Shown here: positions 5,972 through 12,101 of the stretch, piece by piece
Position numbering within the stretch: the stretch's first letter is position 1
How the letters are laid out: every line of letters begins with the position of its first letter
NCBI GenBank assembly: GCA_030609785.1
Contig: JAUWTC010000028.1
Location: forward strand, 1 to 12,101
Direction of reading: 5' to 3'
DNA from: Holophagae bacterium
GTDB lineage: Bacteria; Acidobacteriota; Thermoanaerobaculia; Thermoanaerobaculales; Sulfomarinibacteraceae
DNA: 12,101 bases
Notes under the pieces: model-generated
Databases searched by the model: none
What the model saw: only the letters and a program-made list of their open reading frames with translations
What the model was told of the DNA's origin: nothing
Program-made: the position numbers and the translations under genes

Positions 5972-6492
5972 ACTCGATCAACCACCCTCTGCATCCGGGC
6001 AAGAATCTTCTTGCCGTGGGTTCCGGGCCAGAAGACTCGCTGGCAGCGTTCGCACCGAGTAAATCGCTCGGCGGTTTTCAAGACGTAGGACGGAACGTCG
6101 TCGCCAACCTGATCCCTGTCCTGCTCGACCAAGGAGCCGTTGCATTCGCTGCACCGGCTCCCGTTCAGGTCAGCCCGCACCTCAAGCCTCAACCTACCCA
6201 GGACCTCGACCAACTGATCTTCCAACTCAACCGAACGCACCAGCATCGTTCGAGGACCCCTCCCCGCCAACTCCCGGTCAGCTGTCAATAACCAACGCCC
6301 CTCAGCCTCGGCTCTGGCGCCGACCTCAGCATCGGCGGCCTCAACACCGGCGTATTCGCAGTCAAGGCCAAAGAACCGCAGCCACCGGCATAGCGAACCC
6401 AACATGGCGTCGCAGAGCAGACGGGGCCCGGGGCCTTGCCTCTCCTCTTTGAAGCCAGGGGCCATTTCCGCAATTTCGAGACTCTTCCTCAC
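5956..6492 (-). CDS. Mut7-C (DUF82) RNase-like protein with zinc ribbon
   Basis: This family has a PIN-like nuclease fold fused to a C-terminal zinc ribbon; the bacterial members are predicted RNases with poorly known substrates. Visible marks are LLCDAMLGSLCRWLRFFG (Asp28) and LLTADRELA (Asp72), both expected for the PIN-like active site. Cys pairs C114/C117 and C147/C150 form the zinc ribbon. Total length is 178 aa from GTG 6492. An alternative start is ATG 6465 (residue 10), since the first residues are not conserved-looking; GAGGAAGAG would then lie in its leader. A TATACT hexamer ends 6 bases before the GTG, so the GTG would sit at the 5' end of the mRNA. The last five residues and the stop come from heptamer repeats. 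rnc follows 39 bases downstream. Confidence 0.9.
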   Translation of the reverse strand: MRKSLEIAEMAPGFKEERQGPGPRLLCDAMLGSLCRWLRFFGLDCEYAGVEAADAEVGARAEAEGRWLLTADRELAGRGPRTMLVRSVELEDQLVEVLGRLRLEVRADLNGSRCSECNGSLVEQDRDQVGDDVPSYVLKTAERFTRCERCQRVFWPGTHGKKILARMQRVVDRVNVER

Positions 6493-6498
6493 GACAGC

Positions 6499-6506
6499 AG
6501 TATAAT
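6499..6506. promoter_or_regulatory. Overlapping divergent -10 elements
   Basis: The sequence GCAGTATAATCTGC contains a perfect TATAAT on the plus strand (6501-6506) and TATACT on the minus strand (6504-6499). The plus element would serve the sulfatase-like lipoprotein gene, with a leader of about 35 bases to TTG 6547. The minus element would serve the Mut7-C gene, 6 bases before its GTG. No convincing -35 is present on either side. The two polymerases could not bind together, so the two directions should compete. Confidence 0.5.
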
Positions 6507-6512
6507 CTGCAG

Positions 6513-6535
6513 CTCCGGCCGGAGTGGCCGGACCC
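6513..6535 (+). promoter_or_regulatory. 12-bp palindrome and alternative hairpin in the leader
   Basis: CTCCGGCCGGAG (6513-6524) is a perfect 12-bp palindrome at about the expected plus-strand transcription start. Its centre can instead pair with downstream GGCCGG to make a 6-bp stem (CCGGCC...GGCCGG, 5-base loop). It could be an operator or a leader structure near the GGAG ribosome site at 6537-6540. Function is inferred only. Confidence 0.35.
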
Positions 6536-6536
6536 T

Positions 6537-6540
6537 GGAG
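6537..6540 (+). promoter_or_regulatory. Ribosome site that selects TTG 6547
   Basis: GGAG lies 6 bases before TTG 6547. This start places the TATAAT promoter upstream of the gene and gives a compact lipoprotein signal peptide. The upstream ATG at 6436 would lie inside the Mut7-C gene and before the promoter. Confidence 0.55.
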
Positions 6541-6546
6541 ATCACT

Positions 6547-9243
6547 TTGACCTGGTCACGCCTTCCAACCTCGTTGGTTCTTTCGCTGTCACTCGTGGCC
6601 GGCGCCTGTTCCCCGAGATTTCCACAACCTACAGATGCTCGGGCTATTTTCGCGCGATGGATCGCTGTCGATCCCAGCGGCACCTGCAACCCAGAACGAC
6701 TCTACATTGACAACGCGGCATCGCCATTTCATTTCAACACCCAGTCTTCTCTGGAAAATTGGAAAGTCAGCAACATTGATTCCGCCGAGATCGCAGAGGG
6801 CGCCCTCGAGATCCAAGGCCTTGGCCCTGAAGCCGAGGTGCGGTTCCTCGACAGCTTCGACGCATCCCTCTTTTCTGTGCTTGAGGTATCGGTCAAGCGG
6901 TTTGGGAAAGGCCGGTTGACTGTCGCATGGCTTTCCGATCACGGCTCCGGCGAGCTGAGCATTGACACCAACACAGCCACGGGCAATGATGTGCAACTGT
7001 TTTCGTTCAAGGTCGGCCGTCACCCGACATGGACCGGAAGGATCAGCAGGCTCCGTCTGCTTCCCAAGTCCGTATCCAACAACACGATCAGAATTCTCTC
7101 GGTGAAAAGAGTCACTCGTGAAGTGAATCTCGACGAGGTCGCAGCCGTTGCCGCTACCGGAGTTCGTGTCGAATTCAATGCCGATGCAAGACCGGCGATT
7201 CCAGCTCTACCAGGTCGAAAAAGCACCCTGAGTCTGGAAGAGATCCCCCAAGGCGCCAGCCTGAGTTTTGCGACAGCAGTAGATTCGACCGCCAGGTCCT
7301 CCTGGTCCCTCAGCATTGAGGTGGAAGAGCCCGGCAAACTACCGCAGACCGTTTGGACCGAAAAACTCAGCCCTGGAGGCTCTTCCCAAAAATGGGCGGA
7401 ATACGATCTCGCCCTCGATCAATTCGCGGGGAAAGACAGACTGATACACCTGGTCACAAGCGGTCCTCAACCCAGGGGTGGACTCGCATGGTGGGCAGAC
7501 CCGCGGGTGGAGGCGCCATCCGAAAAGCGACGGGTCAATGTCATCGTCATTCTGCTCGACACCCTGAGAGCGGACCGGATGTCAGCCTATGGCGCTCCAA
7601 TTTCCACAACTCCTTTTCTCAAACGGTGGATCTCTTCAAATGGCGTGCTCTTCGAAAATGTCGTCGCCCCAGCTCCGTGGACTCTGCCTGCCCACGCCTC
7701 TTTGTTCTCCGGCCTCGATGCCGTCCGCCATGGAGTCAACCACCACATGCAGGCCCCCGACTCCTTACATTTTCTGGCAGAACACCTTCGGAAGGCGGGC
7801 TACACGACCGCCGCCGTCACCGGCGGTGGAATCCTCAGACCGCACTACGGTTTCGCGCAGGGCTTTGACTCATTTGCCTACTGGGGGTCACAAGACTCGG
7901 TGGATGAACTGGAGCACGGGCTCCGCCTCGCATCAGACTTTCTGAAAAAAAGCGAGAACCTCCCCTTCTTTCTCTTTCTTCACACTTACGAGATACACTA
8001 TCCACACCGGAGGCGGCAGCCATTTTTTGACCAGTTGGTCAGTGAGCAACGGGCGACCTTCCCGCAAGGCAAGGTCAAGATGTTGCCTCCAAAAATCAAA
8101 AATCTGGTATCCGAAGGCAACACCTTTACATTCCTTGCAACAGGCGAAAAACAGTGGTCGTCCCCTTTGAACCCGGACGAAAAGCGAACGGTGAGGACGA
8201 TGTATGACAGCGCGATCGCCTACACCGATGCCGAACTTGCGGGTTTCTTCGAGACGATCAGCAGGCTGAAGCTCCGAGAAAACACTCTGATCATCGTTAC
8301 GTCGGATCACGGGGAGGCTTTGGGAGAAGACGACAGGGCCGGACATTCTTACCTGGACGACTACAACTTGATGGTTCCCTTGATGCTGGAAATCCCCGGG
8401 CACAAAGGCGCCGGCACCCGCATCAGCCGTCAGGTTCGGCTTATTGACCTGATGCCGACCATTCTCGACGTCACCGGAATTCCCGTACCTCCCGATCTCG
8501 ACGGTCAGTCACTCCTGCCGTTGATCGAAAGCCCCGAATCAGATTTCCCAAACGAAGCATGGGCGTACGCCGCATCGTCAAACAGGGGCCTCGCCCTTCG
8601 CACAGACAACCGGACGAAGGTCACCTTCAACGACGCTGCATGGCAGAGGCTTTGGGGACAGTCAACCGAGACGGTCCTCCAAGGGAATAGTGGCATTGCG
8701 GCCGGTACGGCGTCGGAAACCCCAGACCCATCCAGATTTCGCAAAACCGTAACGGATATGCTCGACAGAGATTTTGCCGGCACACGGATCTTCATGACAA
8801 ACACCTCTGACGGCATCCTTCGAGGCGACCTGACGGGAGTCTGGGACCAACGGTCCAGAGTCAAGTCACCGGCGGCAGATTGCCGCTGCATTCGTTGGAC
8901 CCGCTCGGGAGGCCGTTTTGAGTTAGGCCCAAAGGAGAGCCTCAGCCTGTTCATATCAAATGGCAAACGCGAGGACGGGGGCATCTCCGGAGAGTATCTT
9001 TCCGAGAACGGCACGATGACCCCACTCCTGATCAACCTGGATCATGGGATCCCAACAGAACCGGTTGAGTACATCCTCGATGGATCTTCTTGGCGGACCG
9101 GGCAATTCCTGCCGTCTACTCCAGACAACCAAGGGGTTTCGATCAGGATCTGGTCCACCGGCCCGCCACTGGGCCCAGAAAATGAAACTCCGTTGGGCGG
9201 CGAAGCGCTCTCTCAACTCCAAGCACTCGGCTACCTACACTAG
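6547..9243 (+). CDS. Lipoprotein of the sulfatase-like alkaline phosphatase superfamily, Thr-type
   Basis: From TTG 6547 the product is 898 aa. It begins with a lipoprotein signal peptide of 20 residues ending ...SLVAGA|C, with Cys21 followed by Ser, which fits outer-membrane anchoring. Residues of about 22-328 are a beta-rich region I cannot assign ('LENWKVSN', 'LEIQGLGPEAEVRF'). The catalytic domain starts near 329: NVIVILLDTLRADR (Asp338, metal ligand), PWTLPAHASLFSGL (Thr379 at the nucleophile position), LHTYEIHYPH, SDHGEALGEDD (Asp587, His588) and GHSYLDDY (His600), then DLMPTILDVTGIPVPPDLDGQSLLPLI. About 230 further residues end in LQALGYLH. True sulfatases need C/S-x-P-x-R; here it is T-L-P-A-H, so sulfate ester hydrolysis by formylglycine is unlikely. 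Thr is the nucleophile in phosphoethanolamine and phosphoglycerol transferases of this superfamily. A phospho-transfer or phosphodiesterase role on an envelope substrate is inferred, not shown. Confidence 0.9.
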   Translation: MTWSRLPTSLVLSLSLVAGACSPRFPQPTDARAIFARWIAVDPSGTCNPERLYIDNAASPFHFNTQSSLENWKVSNIDSAEIAEGALEIQGLGPEAEVRFLDSFDASLFSVLEVSVKRFGKGRLTVAWLSDHGSGELSIDTNTATGNDVQLFSFKVGRHPTWTGRISRLRLLPKSVSNNTIRILSVKRVTREVNLDEVAAVAATGVRVEFNADARPAIPALPGRKSTLSLEEIPQGASLSFATAVDSTARSSWSLSIEVEEPGKLPQTVWTEKLSPGGSSQKWAEYDLALDQFAGKDRLIHLVTSGPQPRGGLAWWADPRVEAPSEKRRVNVIVILLDTLRADRMSAYGAPISTTPFLKRWISSNGVLFENVVAPAPWTLPAHASLFSGLDAVRHGVNHHMQAPDSLHFLAEHLRKAGYTTAAVTGGGILRPHYGFAQGFDSFAYWGSQDSVDELEHGLRLASDFLKKSENLPFFLFLHTYEIHYPHRRRQPFFDQLVSEQRATFPQGKVKMLPPKIKNLVSEGNTFTFLATGEKQWSSPLNPDEKRTVRTMYDSAIAYTDAELAGFFETISRLKLRENTLIIVTSDHGEALGEDDRAGHSYLDDYNLMVPLMLEIPGHKGAGTRISRQVRLIDLMPTILDVTGIPVPPDLDGQSLLPLIESPESDFPNEAWAYAASSNRGLALRTDNRTKVTFNDAAWQRLWGQSTETVLQGNSGIAAGTASETPDPSRFRKTVTDMLDRDFAGTRIFMTNTSDGILRGDLTGVWDQRSRVKSPAADCRCIRWTRSGGRFELGPKESLSLFISNGKREDGGISGEYLSENGTMTPLLINLDHGIPTEPVEYILDGSSWRTGQFLPSTPDNQGVSIRIWSTGPPLGPENETPLGGEALSQLQALGYLH

Positions 9244-9255
9244 AGAAGGCCCACA

Positions 9256-9275
9256 ACCCCAATCCTCCATGGGGT
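9256..9275. terminator. Weak hairpin between the convergent genes
   Basis: ACCCCA (9256-9261) pairs with TGGGGT (9270-9275) over an 8-base loop. It is placed in the 40-base gap between two converging stop codons, where a bidirectional terminator is expected. No T-run follows on either strand, so intrinsic termination is doubtful. Confidence 0.25.
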
Positions 9276-9283
9276 CTGCAGAG

Positions 9284-10687
9284 CTACTCCAGATAACCAA
9301 GGGCACGGAGGTCTTCCAGATCTTGATCGTCAATCACTCTGACCCCAGGAAGGTACTTCGTTGTGTCGGCTGACGTTTGATCAAAACGTTCGATCTTCGA
9401 GCCAAGTCTCCCTACGACCTCCGGGTGTTGTTGGGAAATATCGTCCTGCTCTTTTGAGTCCGAGCGGAAATCAAAGAGTTCCAAGACCTCAGTTGTCCGG
9501 GTTTGAAGCAGCTGGTGGGTTCCATCTGCGACAAACACCCGACCACCGAAGAGCGGAGATTCTCCGAAAGCCGGGCCCAGACCCTCCAGCCGACTGACGG
9601 GTCGTCGCTTCAAAAACGGAAAAAGCGAGGTGCCTTCCATCGGGGTTTGCGGTTCATCGAGACCGACCATGTCCAGGATGGTCGGCATGAGGTCGATCGA
9701 CTCCACAACCTGATCCACACGTCGCGCCGTCATGCCCCCAGGAGGCCGTATGATCAAGGGAATATGGGTGACGGTCGAGTAGAGCTTTTCGTGCAGCACG
9801 GAGCCGTGCTCCTGGAACTCTTCCCCGTGATCCGAGAGTACGATGATTGTGGCTCTCTCCAGAAGGCCATTGTCCCGCAACAGCTCCATGAATGACCCAA
9901 TCCAAGCGTCGACGTACCGAATTCCGCCGTCATAGAGGGCTCGTGAATATTCGATATCGGCAGCGGTCAGCTGGTTGAGCTCTCCTCGCCTCGCCCTCAG
10001 CATGACGCCTTTCATCGTCTTTGTGTCCGGTTCAAAGCCCGGGGTCGACGGCTCGAGGCCGTTGAGGAAAATCTCCCGAAAGGGTGGCGGTGGGTCATAG
10101 GGAGTATGAACGTCGTAGGTGTGAATGAGGAGCAGAAAATTCTCCTCCTTGTTTTCACGTACCCAGTCAAAGACGAAGGGGCCCAAAGCTGCCAGCCCTT
10201 TGAGCCCCTCCGGGCTCGAATGATAGGTTTCGAAACCCTGAGAGAGACCGGAGTGGGGGGCCATGTACCCCCCGTCAACAAATGCCGCCGTGGTGAATCC
10301 CCCCGCCTGCATCACTTCGGCAAGCGTCGTGACCTCCTCTGGCAGCCTGTCCTTCCCTGTCACCCTGCCATGGGTCCTGGGATACAACGACGTGAGAATC
10401 GAAGCCTGGGACGGCGGCGTATTCGGCGCCTGAGCAAACGCCCACTCAAATACCGTGCCTTGCGAAGCCAACTCGTCAATCCAATGGCTGGTGTCCCGCT
10501 GGTACCCGTAACAACCGAGATGGTCTGCTCTCAAGGTATCAATATCAAGGATGATGACCGGGTGGGCATGGCCGAAATGAGAACCCGAAAGAAAAAGACA
10601 GAACCCAGCCCCGACCGCAATAACCAGTACCACAAGGATCCCGATTCTCAGCCTGCGTGTCTGATTATCGCGTATTGCCAACCCCAC
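9284..10687 (-). CDS. Membrane-anchored sulfatase-like hydrolase/transferase, Thr-type
   Basis: The 467-aa protein starts at GTG 10687, with GAGGG 6 bases upstream. A basic N-terminus (RRLR) and one hydrophobic segment (about 14-34) anchor it, with the catalytic domain outside the cytoplasm. Motifs are IILDIDTLRADHLGCYG (Asp48/Asp50), NTPPSQASILTSLYP with Thr90 at the nucleophile position, LIHTYDVHTPYDPP, VLSDHGEEFQEHG (Asp285, His286), HEKLYS (His298) and DLMPTILDMVGL. The sulfatase motif C/S-x-P-S-R is replaced by T-P-P-S-Q, so both the formylglycine precursor and the motif Arg are missing. It shares the HTY-[DE]-x-H-x-P motif and the C-terminal L-x-A-L-G-Y-L with its convergent neighbour, but lacks that protein's long N- and C-terminal extensions. 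It converges on that gene with 40 bases between stops. The substrate is unknown; Thr suggests phosphoryl chemistry rather than sulfate. Confidence 0.92.
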   Translation of the reverse strand: MGLAIRDNQTRRLRIGILVVLVIAVGAGFCLFLSGSHFGHAHPVIILDIDTLRADHLGCYGYQRDTSHWIDELASQGTVFEWAFAQAPNTPPSQASILTSLYPRTHGRVTGKDRLPEEVTTLAEVMQAGGFTTAAFVDGGYMAPHSGLSQGFETYHSSPEGLKGLAALGPFVFDWVRENKEENFLLLIHTYDVHTPYDPPPPFREIFLNGLEPSTPGFEPDTKTMKGVMLRARRGELNQLTAADIEYSRALYDGGIRYVDAWIGSFMELLRDNGLLERATIIVLSDHGEEFQEHGSVLHEKLYSTVTHIPLIIRPPGGMTARRVDQVVESIDLMPTILDMVGLDEPQTPMEGTSLFPFLKRRPVSRLEGLGPAFGESPLFGGRVFVADGTHQLLQTRTTEVLELFDFRSDSKEQDDISQQHPEVVGRLGSKIERFDQTSADTTKYLPGVRVIDDQDLEDLRALGYLE

Positions 10688-10710
10688 TGAACACCCTCAC
10701 ACCGGCATTT

Positions 10711-10738
10711 CGCACCTCGTGCGGTCGACCGAAGTATA
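10711..10738 (-). promoter_or_regulatory. -10-like TATACT with palindromes in the leader
   Basis: On the minus strand TATACT (10738-10733) lies about 45 bases before GTG 10687. It is followed at once by the 10-bp palindrome CGGTCGACCG (10722-10731) and the overlapping small hairpin CGCAC-CTC-GTGCG (10711-10723). These could be operator or leader structure for the membrane-anchored sulfatase-like gene. No good -35 was found. Confidence 0.3.
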
Positions 10739-10824
10739 GAACGTAAACCGAAATACTAGTGATCCAGAACACAACATCGGCGGATTTTTCTCTCACTTGG
10801 GATGAAAATCGCGGCCGTTCGACT

Positions 10825-10870
10825 TATATTCTAAGGAACAAGCGTTAGCGGACGACTCCTCGGTCCGTTA
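10825..10870 (+). promoter_or_regulatory. -10-like TATATT and leader hairpin before the beta-helix gene
   Basis: TATATT (10825-10830) would start a leader of about 70 bases. Within it, TAGCGGAC (10846-10853) pairs with GTCCGTTA (10863-10870) with one G-U, leaving the 9-base loop GACTCCTCG. The loop's TCCT could pair with the AGGA ribosome site at 10895-10898. A -35 with normal spacing is not seen. Promoter and regulation are tentative. Confidence 0.3.
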
Positions 10871-10905
10871 TCGCAGATCAGGTAACTCAGAAGAAGGAAA
10901 AAAGA

Positions 10906-12101
10906 ATGAAGTGGACCCTCGCACTCTCAGGATTGATCCTGTCCGTGGTTTTTGCCGCGTTTCCGTCTGCGGTTCCGGCAGCGACCATCGTGCCTGTGAC
11001 CAGCAGCGACGAGCTGACTGCGGCTCTGCAGAATGTCGCAGAGGGCGACATTATCGAAATATCGGCCGGGACATTCCAGGCGCCGGCAACCGGATTCCTC
11101 GTTCAAAACAAGGCCGTCAGCTTTACCCTCCGCGCAGCTGATCAAGCCAACGTCACTCTCTCGGGAGGTGAAAACGGCCCCGTCCTGCTTTTCACCAACG
11201 CTGTCCTTGACACTCAACACACGATTTTGGTTGAGAGACTGACCATCTCCGATGGATTCTCCAGCGACCCTCAGATCGGCGGCGGAGTCACGCTGATTCA
11301 GTCATCCGCCACCTTCGTCGAATGCAGTTTTTTCCGAAACACCTCAACGGGCGCGCTGACCGGCGGCGGCGCGGTATTCATGAGAGACGGGGCGGTCGCC
11401 CACTTCTTCGAATCGGTATTCAGTGACAACACGGCCATCAAGGAAGGTGCAGCCATTAGGCTCCGCAACGATTGTCAAGCGTCCATTCACGACTGCACCT
11501 TCATCAACAACCGGACTGATGGCCCCGGGCATCACGAGTCAGCATCCGGTGGCGCCATCAATGTCTTTGATTCAACACTCAGGATCACCAACAGCAGATT
11601 TTCTGAAAATGCCGCCGGCTGTTTCGGCGGTGCGATTTACGTCAAGGGAATCTATAATGACCTGCCGGAATATGCCTCGGAGATCTTGATCTCAAACTCG
11701 CTCTTTGAGGGCAATATCGCCCAATCAGATCCTGGAACACAGTGTGGCCAACCGACCATCGCAGGTGCCGTCCACCTTGAAAATGATATCTTCGCACAGG
11801 TCTTTTCTTCACGGTTCATACTGAATAAGGCGGAGATGGGCGGAGCGTTCGGCAATTTTCGGGGACACCTCGAAATTGAAGACTCGGTCTTTCGGGGAAA
11901 CCGCGCTTTTGGTACAACCAGTGCCTCAGGCACCGGAGGAGCACTCCACACCAATTCCAGTGACGTTGCCGATGCCTCAACAGACGACGGCGCCATCAAC
12001 CGGCCTTCGGCTCAAGTGTTGGTCAGCCGTTCCTTTTTCCAGGGCCGATACGGGACCACCGGAAAGGCCGCCAACAAGGGCGCCTGCGTCTATGCCCGGG
12101 G
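10906..12101 (+). CDS. Secreted parallel beta-helix repeat protein, C-terminus beyond the right edge (partial)
   Basis: The frame is open from ATG 10906 to the window edge: 398 codons and no stop. AAGGA lies 7 bases before the ATG. A Sec signal peptide is clear: MKWTLALSGLILSVVFAAFPSAVPAA, with cleavage near residue 26. The mature part opens with 'SSDELTAALQNVAEGDIIEISAGTF', typical of right-handed parallel beta-helix proteins. Repeated coils follow with 'GG(A/G)(I/V)' and 'S.F..N.A' patterns: GGGVTL, FVECSFFRNTS, GGGAVFM, FESVFSDNTA, GGAINV, ITNSRFSENAAG, GGAIYV, ISNSLFEGNIA, IEDSVFRGNRA, GGALHT. These resemble coils of chlamydial-type polymorphic outer membrane proteins and Planctomycete/delta-type surface proteins. 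It may be an adhesin or a polysaccharide-active protein; no catalytic residues can be assigned. Any C-terminal sorting or autotransporter domain lies outside the window. Confidence 0.85.
   Translation, partial: MKWTLALSGLILSVVFAAFPSAVPAATIVPVTSSDELTAALQNVAEGDIIEISAGTFQAPATGFLVQNKAVSFTLRAADQANVTLSGGENGPVLLFTNAVLDTQHTILVERLTISDGFSSDPQIGGGVTLIQSSATFVECSFFRNTSTGALTGGGAVFMRDGAVAHFFESVFSDNTAIKEGAAIRLRNDCQASIHDCTFINNRTDGPGHHESASGGAINVFDSTLRITNSRFSENAAGCFGGAIYVKGIYNDLPEYASEILISNSLFEGNIAQSDPGTQCGQPTIAGAVHLENDIFAQVFSSRFILNKAEMGGAFGNFRGHLEIEDSVFRGNRAFGTTSASGTGGALHTNSSDVADASTDDGAINRPSAQVLVSRSFFQGRYGTTGKAANKGACVYAR

Noticed and set aside
5050..6291. 413-codon plus-strand open frame across rnc and the Mut7-C gene
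   Set aside because: It runs antisense through two recognised genes and the gap between them, and its product matches nothing I know.
6436..6546. ATG 6436 as start of the sulfatase-like lipoprotein
   Set aside because: It lies inside the Mut7-C gene, before the TATAAT, and would bury the lipoprotein signal 37 residues inside the protein. TTG 6547 has GGAG at 6 bases and gives a normal signal peptide.

Overview
The window looks like bacterial chromosome from a GC-rich, Gram-negative (outer-membrane) lineage. Evidence for this is bacterial housekeeping genes (ribosomal protein L19, RNase HII, UvrC, RNase III), a lipoprotein signal peptide, and secreted beta-helix and alkaline-phosphatase-superfamily proteins of a kind common in deltaproteobacterial/myxococcal, acidobacterial and related genomes. 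The phylum cannot be fixed from the sequence alone.

Layout. Positions 1-6492 hold six genes, all on the minus strand. In transcription order they are a Mut7-C/DUF82 RNase-like protein, RNase III (rnc), UvrC (uvrC), ribosomal protein L19 (rplS), RNase HII (rnhB) and a large TPR protein that runs off the left edge. Four of the six are nucleic-acid-cleaving enzymes or are predicted to be. Positions 6547-10687 hold two convergent genes of the sulfatase-like alkaline phosphatase superfamily: a lipoprotein with a large N-terminal extension (+) and a membrane-anchored protein (-). Both have Thr where true sulfatases have the Cys/Ser that becomes formylglycine, and both end in the same L-x-A-L-G-Y-L motif. 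Positions 10906-12101 hold the start of a secreted parallel beta-helix protein (+) that runs off the right edge.

Non-coding content. Three arrays of a 7-bp tandem repeat (consensus AACGTTC / GACGTTC) sit against gene ends. They supply the stop codons of uvrC and of the Mut7-C gene. Two of them form the arms of an inverted structure of about 230 bp between uvrC and rplS. The 466-bp gap between rnc and uvrC holds three 31-bp direct repeats and a series of perfect inverted repeats, the longest with 16-bp arms. rplS has a recognisable promoter and Shine-Dalgarno site. By contrast uvrC, rnc and the Mut7-C gene have -10-like hexamers only 6-8 bases before their start codons and no convincing Shine-Dalgarno, which suggests leaderless transcripts.

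How the genes work together. The minus-strand block is housekeeping: translation (L19), RNA maturation and decay (RNase III, Mut7-C protein), RNA:DNA hybrid removal (RNase HII) and excision repair (UvrC). The right half looks like envelope or extracellular functions. No CRISPR array, rRNA, tRNA, integrase or transposase gene was found. The most unusual content is the non-coding repeats, the start-site arrangements (including an rnhB with no ATG/GTG/TTG before its catalytic motif), and the Thr-type sulfatase-like pair.
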